DNA of 64,000 nt, from contig NZ_BAAAFQ010000004.1 of the NCBI RefSeq assembly GCF_039523615.1, positions 620,001 through 684,000 on the forward strand. Direction: 5' to 3'. A model generated the notes under the pieces. The model saw nothing but the letters and a program-made list of their open reading frames with translations, was not told the DNA's origin and did not search any database. Source of the DNA: Psychrosphaera haliotis (lineage in GTDB: Bacteria; Pseudomonadota; Gammaproteobacteria; Enterobacterales; Alteromonadaceae). Below are positions 17,413 through 25,644 of the stretch, piece after piece. The first letter of the stretch is position 1. Each line of letters opens with the position of its first letter. A program made the translations under genes and the position numbers.

Positions 17413-18336
17413 TTAACCAAGATTACCCTGATTGATTAAGTAATCAATAGACGGAGCAAAAAAGGCGGCGCCAGTTTCGGCTGTAGTGTAATTAAGTAAA
17501 TGATCATAATTCCCCTCATCACTACCAAAAACCATATTGGCCAAAATTCGCTCAAAGCTATCTTGAATTGCACAATATGAAATGAATAGTAGACCTTGAG
17601 TAGAAAGGTTTCCGTAAGGCATACTCTGCCTTAGAATTTGTATTGGGTTTCCATCGGTATCAAAGCAACGTGCTCTATATGTATGAGCTGTTTCTGGTAA
17701 CTCTTCTTGGCTTACTCTTGCATTGTCACTTTTACAACGACCTATAATTAATTCCTGCTCTTCCGTCGGTATCCCTTGCCAGCGATTGATATTGTGACGA
17801 AAACGCTGAACATGGACATAACTGCCATTATTAAAAGGCCCTGGGCCATTAATTAGGGCGACATTTCTACGTTGACGTCCTTTTGCATTGGCCGTGCCTT
17901 TGACAAAACCAGTGAGATCTCGACCATCCAAATATCTAAAACAGGGCACTTGTTCAATAAGCTCTATCATTTCACCAAATAGGTTCATGACACGTCGACT
18001 AGCTATATAGTTAACATCATGCCGGTCTGATCGCAGTTGGAAAAAAAGATCAACCGGCACCGCAGGCATGTGCCTATCTTCATGATGCATTGACGGAAAA
18101 GGTTTTAAATCGGTAGGTTTATTACTTGGATAGAGTTCGGACCAAAAATTAGCACCTATAGCAACAACACCACTGAACATAGCTTCGGAAAATTGTTCAT
18201 TAATTTCATCAAATAATGCGGGTAGCTGACTTAATGCTTCTCTAATTGCAGGTTCATAGCCTTCATGGGTATTAAAAAACAAGTGCAAACCATGCAAATT
18301 TGCTTCACTGCATATGCCCCACTGTTCTCTCGACAT
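17413..18336 (-). CDS. DyP-type peroxidase-like protein with altered distal motif
   Basis: A 307-residue cytoplasmic protein of the YfeX-like DyP peroxidase family, ferredoxin-like folds binding haem b. The family framework is clear: LRSDRHDVNY, YLDGRDLTGF, VHVQRFRHNI with the proximal haem ligand His181, EL.IGR.K and LRQSMPYG with distal Arg236. The signature GXXDG, however, reads GFVKG (143-147), so the distal catalytic Asp is replaced by Lys146. The codon is AAA. Peroxide cleavage by the standard mechanism would therefore be impaired, while haem binding may persist. AGGG lies 6 bases before the ATG. It follows a divergent spacer and precedes qmcA, but appears to be its own unit. Confidence 0.9.
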   Translation of the reverse strand: MSREQWGICSEANLHGLHLFFNTHEGYEPAIREALSQLPALFDEINEQFSEAMFSGVVAIGANFWSELYPSNKPTDLKPFPSMHHEDRHMPAVPVDLFFQLRSDRHDVNYIASRRVMNLFGEMIELIEQVPCFRYLDGRDLTGFVKGTANAKGRQRRNVALINGPGPFNNGSYVHVQRFRHNINRWQGIPTEEQELIIGRCKSDNARVSQEELPETAHTYRARCFDTDGNPIQILRQSMPYGNLSTQGLLFISYCAIQDSFERILANMVFGSDEGNYDHLLNYTTAETGAAFFAPSIDYLINQGNLG

Positions 18337-18412
18337 TCGAAACCCTATCTCTACAATTTTTTCTTATTTTAAATACATTTAAGTAAAAGTGAACTAAATT
18401 ATCTGGCTCACC

Positions 18413-18449
18413 ACTTTGAATTATAGTTTACCTTTGTAACATTCAAAGT
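18413..18449. promoter_or_regulatory. 8-bp inverted repeat upstream of DyP gene
   Basis: ACTTTGAA (18413-18420) and TTCAAAGT (18442-18449) form a perfect inverted repeat with 21 bases between, in the spacer separating the divergent DyP gene and the gene at 18558. Two-turn spacing suits a dimeric regulator, but none is identified. Confidence 0.35.
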
Positions 18450-18557
18450 ATATACAGATTTAATCGACCTCCTAATTAAATTAACGGTAAAACTTGCGCT
18501 AACTTTGCGATAACATACTGACCAGTTGGTTTTTTAGATTGGAATTGAACACGTTTT

Positions 18558-19124
18558 ATGGAACGAATTTTACTACTTCTTATATTGCTTGCTCCGCTTG
18601 CACACGCAAACGAGTCTCCTTTCGAATGGGAAATACAAACCGGCGCACTAAAAGGCTCTGTACATGCTGCTATTGGTTATGAATTGACTAGTAAGCACTT
18701 TGTATCTCTAGGACTAGGTTATGTACCCTCAGAGTCAGATAGAGATGCATTTAATATCTACAGTTTGAATTATATGTACCGAGGCACAACTGAGTATTCT
18801 TTTAGCGCTTGGGATAACGAAATTAATTTAAAGCCTATCAATTTCGGAGTCTCCACAATTTATGCTGATCACGAGGCCTTGTTCTTTTCTTTGCCTGAAG
18901 GCATACCAAGTGGATACTATGCACCAACTGCATTAAGAATTTTATTTGAATATGAGCTGGCGGCAGAAATCTCCAGCGACACTGACGTTTTTATTAAATG
19001 GTCCGTACTTGATGTTGGATTGATAAATTACGCCAGAAACTATTCTTTTTATAGAGACAATTATGAACTTCTAGGACTGGCTGGCATATCTAGCTGGGGT
19101 GTTGGAATAAGGAAAGCATTTTAA
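18558..19124 (+). CDS. Exported protein, probably outer-membrane beta-barrel
   Basis: I do not recognise this 188-residue protein. It has a clear signal peptide (MERILLLLILLAPLAHA, cleavage near residue 17) and then alternating hydrophobic/polar strands with glycines (HAAIGYEL, FVSLGLGYVP) and a C-terminal phenylalanine (GVGIRKAF), consistent with a small eight-stranded barrel. Its TAA overlaps the ATG of the next gene by one base (TAATG), so the two are translationally coupled and probably act together. PagP- or OmpW-like folds are possible, but no specific motif supports either. Confidence 0.55.
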   Translation: MERILLLLILLAPLAHANESPFEWEIQTGALKGSVHAAIGYELTSKHFVSLGLGYVPSESDRDAFNIYSLNYMYRGTTEYSFSAWDNEINLKPINFGVSTIYADHEALFFSLPEGIPSGYYAPTALRILFEYELAAEISSDTDVFIKWSVLDVGLINYARNYSFYRDNYELLGLAGISSWGVGIRKAF

Positions 19125-19945
19125 TGAAACTAATAAAGCAAATTTCCACACTTGTAATTTCTACGCTTTTACTCAGTGCTTGTGATTATGAGCTATCTCC
19201 ATGGGAAACCGATGCCCATTGTCCTGGAATGACCATTTCTGAAAACCTAGAGTGGCTTAAAGAAGTAGAGTCAACTATCAGCCCTACAGCTGATTTCCAG
19301 TTCGCTATCGTTGGCGATCCCCAACAGTTTCCAAAAGACTTAGAAAACACCATTGAGCGTTTAAACAAAAATGATTCAATAAAGTTCATCGTACTACTAG
19401 GTGATATTGCAGAAACGGGCATAGCCCAAGAGTTTGAGTGGGCCTGCAAAGCTTTAGAAAAAACGACGAAACCAATATTAAGTGTAGTTGGTAATCATGA
19501 CGGCTTATCTTTTGGACAAGAGATTTGGCGAAATACATTTGGCCCTTTTGATTACAGCTTTACCTTTTTAGAGACCAAATTTATTGCTTTTAATAATAAC
19601 CAATATGAATTCGAAAACGTTCCGGACGTAAGCTGGATTGAAGCTGAAGCTGCGGTTAATGAAGAAGAGAAACGCAATCACACCATCGCCATGTCTCACA
19701 TAAAACCATGGGAAAATCAGCCAACCCTTAGTGCCACACTGAAAGAGGCAGGTGTAGATTATACGTTCCATACCCATGACCATAAGTTTATTCATTTTCA
19801 AGACTCAGACATTATGCTGCCTCACCATGTAACAGCGAACAACTTAGGGCAGCAACATGCAATCGTGACCATAACGCCTGAAACTATTGAAGTAGAAGAT
19901 TGTACACCCGCATGTGAATTATCTTTCCCTACAACGCGAAATTAA
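19124..19945 (+). CDS. Calcineurin-like metallophosphoesterase lipoprotein
   Basis: A 273-residue lipoprotein: lipobox LLLSAC with the modified Cys20, so it is periplasmic or outer-membrane anchored. The body carries metallophosphoesterase motifs in order: FAIVGDPQ (first motif, with Gln where His is common), LLGDIAE, VVGNHDG, AMSHIKPW and HTHDHKF. These give a dinuclear metal site. Substrate unknown; family members act on nucleotides, phosphoesters or phospholipids. It is coupled to the barrel-like gene before it, so an envelope role is likely. Additional Cys pairs (Cys33; CTPAC near the end) could form disulfides. Confidence 0.8.
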   Translation: MKLIKQISTLVISTLLLSACDYELSPWETDAHCPGMTISENLEWLKEVESTISPTADFQFAIVGDPQQFPKDLENTIERLNKNDSIKFIVLLGDIAETGIAQEFEWACKALEKTTKPILSVVGNHDGLSFGQEIWRNTFGPFDYSFTFLETKFIAFNNNQYEFENVPDVSWIEAEAAVNEEEKRNHTIAMSHIKPWENQPTLSATLKEAGVDYTFHTHDHKFIHFQDSDIMLPHHVTANNLGQQHAIVTITPETIEVEDCTPACELSFPTTRN

Positions 19946-20055
19946 AAATAACTGCTAAAATGGTCTAAGAATAAAGCTGCTGATTATCATATTAATGAAA
20001 TGTTTAGCGACTTTATTTAATAAAAATGTCATTTAAAACACCTATTGAAATATTT

Positions 20056-20073
20056 CTGTAACATTTCTGTAGT
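20056..20073 (+). promoter_or_regulatory. Pho-box-like site upstream of porin
   Basis: CTGTAAC, four bases (ATTT), CTGTAGT: two 7-base direct repeats with the 4-base spacing of a PhoB box (consensus CTGTCAT-4-CTGTCAT). It lies about 70 bases before the porin start. The -10 that should follow is not clear. Confidence 0.6.
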
Positions 20074-20143
20074 CTAATTGCGGCATTGAAGTTGGCATCC
20101 CAACTTATATTTAATTTCAAACTTCCTTGACGGGTACAAATCT

Positions 20144-21046
20144 ATGAAAACTTTTAAAACTTTAGTTGCTGCATCAATTTTGGCTTCAACTCCGGCAGCT
20201 GTATTTGCAGATCCTGTAGTTTACGGAAAGGCAAACTTAACCGTTCAGTCTTCAGACGACGGCGTGGATACTACTACCGAAATAAAAAGTAACGCATCTC
20301 GCTTAGGTGTTAAAGGTTCTCAAAAGCTAGATGGCGGCCTAGAGATGATTTATAAGTATGAGATGCAAGTAGACGTTTCAGACGAATCAAAAGAACTAAA
20401 CTTAACTTCACGTAATCAATACATTGGTATTCGCGGTTCGTTTGGTGAAGTACTAATAGGCCGCAACGATACAGCATTAAAACAGTCGCAAGGAAAATTC
20501 GACTTGTTTTCTGATTTAGAGGGCGATGTTAAGCACTTATGGAAAGGTGAAAACCGCATGAGTGATTCAATAACTTACAAAACACCTAAAATCAATAACT
20601 TCCAAGTTGGTGTAAGCTATATACTTGATGAAGAGAATGACGACTCTGCAACTTCACTTTCTGTTGCATACGGTGATTCAGCGCTTAAAAAAGGTAAGTT
20701 TTATGCAGCAGTAGCAATCGATAACGAAGTAAAAGGTTATGACGCCACTCGTGTTACGTTTGCAACAAAATTAGATGAAGTTGTTATTGGCGCTATGTTC
20801 CAATCACAAGAAAATGTAGAGACAGGTGAAGATAAAGACGGTTACTTAATTAATGCTCAATATAAAGTTGGTAAGTACAATTTTAAAGGCCAATACCAAA
20901 CACTTGAAGATGACAATGGCTTTACATTTGGTGTTGATAGAAAGCTAGCTAAGAGCTCAAAAATCTTTGCTTTTTATACTACATACAACTTTGACATGGC
21001 TGAAGATGAGTCATACTTTGCTGTTGGGTTAGAACAAAAATTCTAA
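20144..21046 (+). CDS. Outer-membrane general porin, probably phosphate-regulated
   Basis: A 300-residue gram-negative porin. Signal peptide MKTFKTLVAASILASTPAAVFA is followed by DPVVYGKANLTVQ, the typical first strand. The repeat framework of trimeric porins is present: SRLGVKGSQKLDGGLEMIYKYE (in parts), RNQYIGIRGSFGEVLIGRNDT and a C-terminal FAVGLEQKF ending in Phe, the BAM recognition signal. It is somewhat shorter than many Alteromonadales porins. A Pho-box-like repeat upstream and the PstS gene immediately downstream suggest a role in phosphate-limited uptake, similar in function to PhoE or OprP. That function is inference. Confidence 0.88.
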   Translation: MKTFKTLVAASILASTPAAVFADPVVYGKANLTVQSSDDGVDTTTEIKSNASRLGVKGSQKLDGGLEMIYKYEMQVDVSDESKELNLTSRNQYIGIRGSFGEVLIGRNDTALKQSQGKFDLFSDLEGDVKHLWKGENRMSDSITYKTPKINNFQVGVSYILDEENDDSATSLSVAYGDSALKKGKFYAAVAIDNEVKGYDATRVTFATKLDEVVIGAMFQSQENVETGEDKDGYLINAQYKVGKYNFKGQYQTLEDDNGFTFGVDRKLAKSSKIFAFYTTYNFDMAEDESYFAVGLEQKF

Positions 21047-21068
21047 TAAAAACAGAAGTTTTTGAATG

Positions 21069-21100
21069 AAAAAAAGCTGCACTTGATGCAGCTTTTTTTT
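21069..21100. terminator. Intrinsic terminator after porin
   Basis: AGCTGC, a seven-base loop and GCAGCT flanked by an A run and a run of eight T, following the porin stop and preceding the pstS promoter. Confidence 0.85.
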
Positions 21101-21129
21101 ATGTAATATTTAATTAAAATTAATTTCTC

Positions 21130-21163
21130 ATGTCATATACTTGTCACATTCGTTTACTAAGAT
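21130..21163 (+). promoter_or_regulatory. Pho-box promoter of pstS
   Basis: ATGTCAT (21130-21136), four bases (ATAC) and TTGTCAC (21141-21147) make a PhoB-type double repeat. Ten bases later lies TAAGAT (21158-21163), a -10-like hexamer at the spacing used by Pho promoters, where the box replaces the -35. Confidence 0.7.
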
Positions 21164-21244
21164 AGCCTCAGTTTAATAAAGAATTGAATCAGATAACCCA
21201 ACCAATCTGAACTCATATTGACTCAATTAATAATGGAGCAACAC

Positions 21245-22210
21245 ATGAAATTAAAAGCACTAGCAAGCGCATTAGGTTTCACACTAGCAACTCTTTTAAG
21301 CACTGGCGCACAAGCGGTAGACAAAGAAATTCCTACTTATGAAAAGACTAGTGGCATTTCAGGCAACCTGTCTTCAGTGGGTTCTGATACTTTAGCAAAC
21401 ATGATGACGTTTTGGGCTGAAGAGTTTAAACGCTTTTACCCAAACGTTAACATTCAAGTTCAAGCAGCTGGCTCTTCAACAGCGCCACCAGCATTAACAG
21501 AAGGTACTTCTAACTTCGGTCCTATGAGCCGTAAAATGAAGTCTAAAGAAATTGAGTCGTTTGAAAAGCGCCACGGTTACAAACCTACAGCAATCCCTGT
21601 TGCAATTGATGCTTTGGCTGTTTTTGTTCACAAAGACAACCCTATTAAAGGTCTTAGCATTTCTGACGTAGATGCTATTTTCTCATCAAACCGTAAATGT
21701 GGTGGCGATGCTGATATCGACCGTTGGGGCGACTTAGGCCTTTCAGGTGAATGGACTGCAAAAGACATTCAGTTATTTGGTCGTAACTCAGTTTCTGGTA
21801 CATATGGTTACTTCAAGAAAAAAGCACTTTGTAAAGGCGACTTTAAGAACAATGTAAATGAACAACCTGGTTCAGCTTCTGTTGTGCAGTCGGTTTCTGC
21901 TTCTCTAAATGGTATTGGTTATTCTGGTATCGGTTATAAGACGTCTGGTGTACGAGCGGTAGCATTAGCTAAACGCGGCGACAACTTTGTTGAAGCATCA
22001 ATGGAAAATGCAGTAGCGGGTAAATACCCTCTTTCTCGTTTCCTTTACGTTTATGTAAACAAGCACCCAAACAAACCTTTCACTCCTATGGAAGCTGAGT
22101 TTGTAAAAATGGTTCTTTCACAAGCTGGCCAAAAAATTGTTGAAAAAGACGGTTATATCCCACTTCCAGCAAAGGTAGTGGCAAAACAGTTGAAGGTGTT
22201 AGGTTTATAA
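21245..22210 (+). CDS. PstS-family phosphate-binding protein
   Basis: Periplasmic phosphate-binding protein of 321 residues from the ATG at 21245 (GGAG six bases before; MKLKALASALGFTLATLLSTGAQA is a clean signal peptide). The longer frame from 21218 adds nine residues ahead of the signal. Binding-site features: SVGSDTLANMM, QAAGSSTAPPAL, SNFGPMSR, IDALAVFVHKDNP, GRNSVSGTYGYF and PGSASVVQ. These match the larger PstS-like class of gammaproteobacteria rather than E. coli PstS itself. No pstCAB follows, so the transporter would lie elsewhere. Preceded by a good Pho-box promoter and followed by a terminator, so monocistronic. Confidence 0.9.
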   Translation: MKLKALASALGFTLATLLSTGAQAVDKEIPTYEKTSGISGNLSSVGSDTLANMMTFWAEEFKRFYPNVNIQVQAAGSSTAPPALTEGTSNFGPMSRKMKSKEIESFEKRHGYKPTAIPVAIDALAVFVHKDNPIKGLSISDVDAIFSSNRKCGGDADIDRWGDLGLSGEWTAKDIQLFGRNSVSGTYGYFKKKALCKGDFKNNVNEQPGSASVVQSVSASLNGIGYSGIGYKTSGVRAVALAKRGDNFVEASMENAVAGKYPLSRFLYVYVNKHPNKPFTPMEAEFVKMVLSQAGQKIVEKDGYIPLPAKVVAKQLKVLGL

Positions 22211-22233
22211 TCTAATACTTAAAGCAGTAATGT

Positions 22234-22260
22234 AAAAAGCGAGGCTAGTCCTCGCTTTTT
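22234..22260. terminator. Bidirectional terminator after pstS
   Basis: AAAAGCGAGG and CCTCGCTTTT pair perfectly around a five-base loop, between convergent pstS and the GGDEF gene. Confidence 0.88.
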
Positions 22261-23845
22261 AGTTTTCAGAAAAGAATAAGTATTTATCAGGTGCAGTTAA
22301 CTTTAGTTCTTTTGCTCGATACATTGCTTGGTCAGCTTCTTTAACTAAGTTATCTAGCGTATCTGCAGACTCTGGATAAAATGCAACACCTGCACTCAAA
22401 CCAATAGAAACCCCACTATAATTAGATCCCACATCAATACTTTTAGTAATAGCGTCTCGCACTTTGTCCATTGCTTTTATAACCATCTCTTTTCTAACTT
22501 TATTAATTTGTAGTAACAATACAAATTCATCTCCACCCCATCTAATTACCGTATCATCGTGACGAATATTTTCACTTAGCCTTTTTGCCACTTCGATTAA
22601 AACGGCATCACCCGCGTCATGACCATAGGTATCGTTTACTTGCTTAAAGCCGTTTAAGTCAATTAATACAATTGCAAAAGAGCGATTTCTAACTATTTCT
22701 AATTCAATTTTCTTTTCGCCGCCATTTCGGTTTAAAACTTGAGTTAACGCGTCAAAGTCTGCTTGTTTCTCTAGCTGTTCTAAATCCTGTTTTCGTTTCG
22801 ATATGTCACTTAATGTCACTTGATAATATTTTTCATTTTGCTCTGTTGTTACCGCACTAACAAATAGCTGCACCCAAAATGATTTTGAGGTGAAAAGCCC
22901 CTTTAGTTTATATTCACCTATTGCTATTTCATCTCGGCGCAATGACTCACTAACGAACTCTAACAGTTGCTTCGGCTCCTCAAATAACTCTATAAGCAAA
23001 TCAGAATATTCAGTGTTTTCTTGATTGATGTATAACCCTAATGACTCTAAAAGCGTGACAAACGCATCATTATAAAGCACTAATTTACCTGATGTGTCTA
23101 TCAATACAATTGCCGACTTAGCACTTTCAAATATCATCCTAAAACGCTGCTCAAGTGCCTCTATTTCTTCCCTGAGGTTTCGTTCTTGCCTGAATTGGTT
23201 TTCCACATTATCCAATAGCCGGTTTGCTCCTCTGACCAAGGTGCCGATTTCCGTCGCCGAATGACTTAGTGGGGTATCTACCCGCTCTTTTGTACCAATT
23301 TCCATCTCGTATAGAACTTTGCTTGTTCTTACAAGCGGTCTAGTTACTAGGAAGTAGCAAATGAATATAGACGCTATGGTCACTAAAATGGCTAGCAAAT
23401 AAAGAACAAAACTATTCACAGAACTTATTAGCTCCGCATCGCTCTCAATCTGTCTATAGTCTGGAGTGATACTTATTTCACCAAGTTTTTCTGTTGTTAT
23501 AAATGGGTGTTGAACATCAAAAGTTATCGCTAGGTTTTCATCAAAACCAGCTTCATTTACTTTGTATTTTATTTTTTCATCTTTATAAGCTATTGACTTC
23601 ACGTTTTTACTTCGTGCTAACCCATTTATTGCTTCTTTAAGAAGCTCTTCATCAGATACAAATGCGGCAATAGATGCAGTCGGAGAAATAGTTTTAACTA
23701 GTTCGCCAATCGCAGTTTTAGCGTTTGAAACTTCCGCGTTATATGTCTGCTTATAAAAAATTTCTGACGCAACAAAAGCAATAGCCAAACCAGCTATTAT
23801 AATAAAACTAGCAAGTCTTGCTGCGATTCCAAACTTAATATTCAA
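22259..23845 (-). CDS. Membrane diguanylate cyclase with periplasmic sensor, HAMP, PAS and GGDEF
   Basis: A 528-residue c-di-GMP synthase. Two membrane helices (about 11-30 and 145-167) bracket a periplasmic sensor of about 115 residues; a HAMP-like linker (168-215), a short coiled coil, a PAS-like domain (about 235-350) and a GGDEF domain follow. GGDEF is intact (437-441) and RHDD at 428-431 is a good inhibitory site. The start is a TTG with AAGGTGG about 9 bases upstream; it overlaps the previous gene by 11 bases, so translation is coupled. It is the third gene of a barrel-binding protein-cyclase trio, suggesting the periplasmic domain listens to the binding protein or its ligand. Confidence 0.9.
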   Translation of the reverse strand: MNIKFGIAARLASFIIIAGLAIAFVASEIFYKQTYNAEVSNAKTAIGELVKTISPTASIAAFVSDEELLKEAINGLARSKNVKSIAYKDEKIKYKVNEAGFDENLAITFDVQHPFITTEKLGEISITPDYRQIESDAELISSVNSFVLYLLAILVTIASIFICYFLVTRPLVRTSKVLYEMEIGTKERVDTPLSHSATEIGTLVRGANRLLDNVENQFRQERNLREEIEALEQRFRMIFESAKSAIVLIDTSGKLVLYNDAFVTLLESLGLYINQENTEYSDLLIELFEEPKQLLEFVSESLRRDEIAIGEYKLKGLFTSKSFWVQLFVSAVTTEQNEKYYQVTLSDISKRKQDLEQLEKQADFDALTQVLNRNGGEKKIELEIVRNRSFAIVLIDLNGFKQVNDTYGHDAGDAVLIEVAKRLSENIRHDDTVIRWGGDEFVLLLQINKVRKEMVIKAMDKVRDAITKSIDVGSNYSGVSIGLSAGVAFYPESADTLDNLVKEADQAMYRAKELKLTAPDKYLFFSEN

Positions 23846-24281
23846 ACTGGTATACCACCTTCATCGACTCGCTCATCTGAGATTGATAAATATAAGTAAT
23901 AACTTCATTATCGGTTTTTATTGCCTCTTTAACGTCGTTGAAATTTTCGATTTGCTCTGGCGGCTGTGATTTACCCGTAAACCTCAGTCTAGACCAATAT
24001 GAGTTTACCCTGCCTAAAGACAAACCAAGCAGCTGACGATAAAACACTTCTTTTATGCCCGAACCATCATTTACATCTAACGGTTTGGCGCTTGCACCAC
24101 CAGGAAAAGCGACATAACGTCCCATAAAAAGGTCAATTAGCTCCTCTTTTGATACAGATTCAACAGGCGTTTTTATATTGGTAACAACAACCAGCTTGTC
24201 GCTGTCTACTGCGTAAACAGGAGACATAAACAAAAAGGTGCCAACCACTATAAGCTTGAGTGTGCGATTAACTAAATACAT
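23835..24281 (-). CDS. Short phosphate-binding-protein-like exported protein
   Basis: A 148-residue exported protein with signal peptide (residues 1-24, FLFMSPVYA). The mature part resembles one lobe of PstS-like proteins: LVVVTN, then SKEELIDLFMGR.VAFPGGA and KPLDVNDGSGIKEVFY, then SYWSRLRFTGKSQPPEQI and ending with a VKEAIKTDNEVITYIY segment. Such short PstS-like proteins are known in gammaproteobacteria near signalling genes. The ATG overlaps the stop of the barrel gene before it, and its own stop overlaps the cyclase start. A ligand such as an oxyanion is possible but unproven. Confidence 0.75.
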   Translation of the reverse strand: MYLVNRTLKLIVVGTFLFMSPVYAVDSDKLVVVTNIKTPVESVSKEELIDLFMGRYVAFPGGASAKPLDVNDGSGIKEVFYRQLLGLSLGRVNSYWSRLRFTGKSQPPEQIENFNDVKEAIKTDNEVITYIYQSQMSESMKVVYQFEY

Positions 24282-25519
24282 CAGAACGTAAAACTCACGG
24301 AAGCAAATAAGTTATTAAACCTTTCTTTCGTGGCCAGAATTCGAAACCCGTCCACTTTCTGCAACCCACCACCTCTTGGATCTATATTTACATTTTGCCA
24401 CTGAACCTTTAACGCCGTGGTTTCTGTAACATCCCATCGCCAGCCTAAAGAGGTAGTGCTTTGATTATGTCGGAATGTATTAACAACCTCTTCTATTCTA
24501 AAAACAACTTGCTGAACCAATTCAGGTTCCACTAATGTTTCGGCAAACTTATAACCATCTGACTCCACTAACGAATAGGAAACATAAAAGGTGTGATTTT
24601 TATTTTGGTAGCTCAAATTAACAAAGGCATTATCTATTTCTTTTAAAGGCAACGCGCCGGAATCGATATGAACCCATTCCCCAGACAACTCAAAATGGTC
24701 CCAATTATATTGACCATAAATAGACTTATAAATTATGTCCTTGTTTGTAAAATCGATTTGTTTAGCTAATGCTCCTATATTAGGTATGGATTGGGAGAAA
24801 GACGGAAGCGCGGTGATAAACTGCCCTAAGCCGGCACTGGTATTTTGTGCTTTAGTTTTGGTGTACCTAGCGCTTACTAACCAATGCTGTTGAGCAAGCT
24901 CTAATTTAATTCCAGTTAAAGGAGAGAAGTCTATTGGGTCAAAGGTAGAGGACGAAAAATCACTTTTGGTTTCTCCCCAGAATAATTTTGAAGAGAATGC
25001 GACTTTGTTAATCCGGCTTCTATAAATAACATCAGCACCGTCAAGATGACGATTTGGTATAAGCCCGTAAACCTCATTTGGTAATACAACCCAAGGATAC
25101 GCTATACCAATATCTCTGACATCACTAAAATGGAACACATCGATAGCTGTACGACCTAAGCGTATATCAAACTTCGGGGTTACGCGGTATTTGGCAAACG
25201 CTAATTGAGTTGCCCCATCCAAGTCATTTTCATCTTGTTTTCTATAGATAATCTGGCCTACAACGTCCAAGTCATCTGTAACTTTGTAGTGCAACTGTAC
25301 TCCTATATTACTTACCTGGGAAAAATCAGCTTTATGGTAATCAACACCATCATTAAGAGACATATCATTGCGATATCCAAATTGTTTAGAGTCTGTTGTA
25401 GCCAAACCTAAAGTCCCAAAACCACTAAAATCAAATTGAGTGGATGCCATACTCTGATGAGCCATTGCTAAGATAGATAGGCTTAAAAAACGAAGGGTTA
25501 CGGACCAATTTATACGCAT
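24281..25519 (-). CDS. Outer-membrane beta-barrel (porin-like) protein
   Basis: A 412-residue exported protein with a signal peptide ending MAHQSMAS near residue 26, then FDFSGFGTLGLATTDS, a porin-like first strand. Alternating strands with aromatic girdles continue to the C-terminal LFASVSFTF, whose final Phe is typical of BAM substrates. Segments such as KYRVTPKFDIRLGRTAIDVFHFSDVRDIG (in parts) resemble porins that carry specific solutes. No lipobox. First gene of the trio with the small binding protein and the cyclase; a -35/-10-like pair TTTCCA-17-TATGCT lies upstream on the minus strand. Solute unknown. Confidence 0.72.
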   Translation of the reverse strand: MRINWSVTLRFLSLSILAMAHQSMASTQFDFSGFGTLGLATTDSKQFGYRNDMSLNDGVDYHKADFSQVSNIGVQLHYKVTDDLDVVGQIIYRKQDENDLDGATQLAFAKYRVTPKFDIRLGRTAIDVFHFSDVRDIGIAYPWVVLPNEVYGLIPNRHLDGADVIYRSRINKVAFSSKLFWGETKSDFSSSTFDPIDFSPLTGIKLELAQQHWLVSARYTKTKAQNTSAGLGQFITALPSFSQSIPNIGALAKQIDFTNKDIIYKSIYGQYNWDHFELSGEWVHIDSGALPLKEIDNAFVNLSYQNKNHTFYVSYSLVESDGYKFAETLVEPELVQQVVFRIEEVVNTFRHNQSTTSLGWRWDVTETTALKVQWQNVNIDPRGGGLQKVDGFRILATKERFNNLFASVSFTF

Positions 25520-25644
25520 AGAGAACCATCAAATGTTTTATCGTGGATAAGATAATTACACTTTAAGCATAGACGCTAGTTGGGATATTGGAAATAAATT
25601 GCGTAATATAATCAGCAATTTACCGATTAAAGATAATAGGTGTA

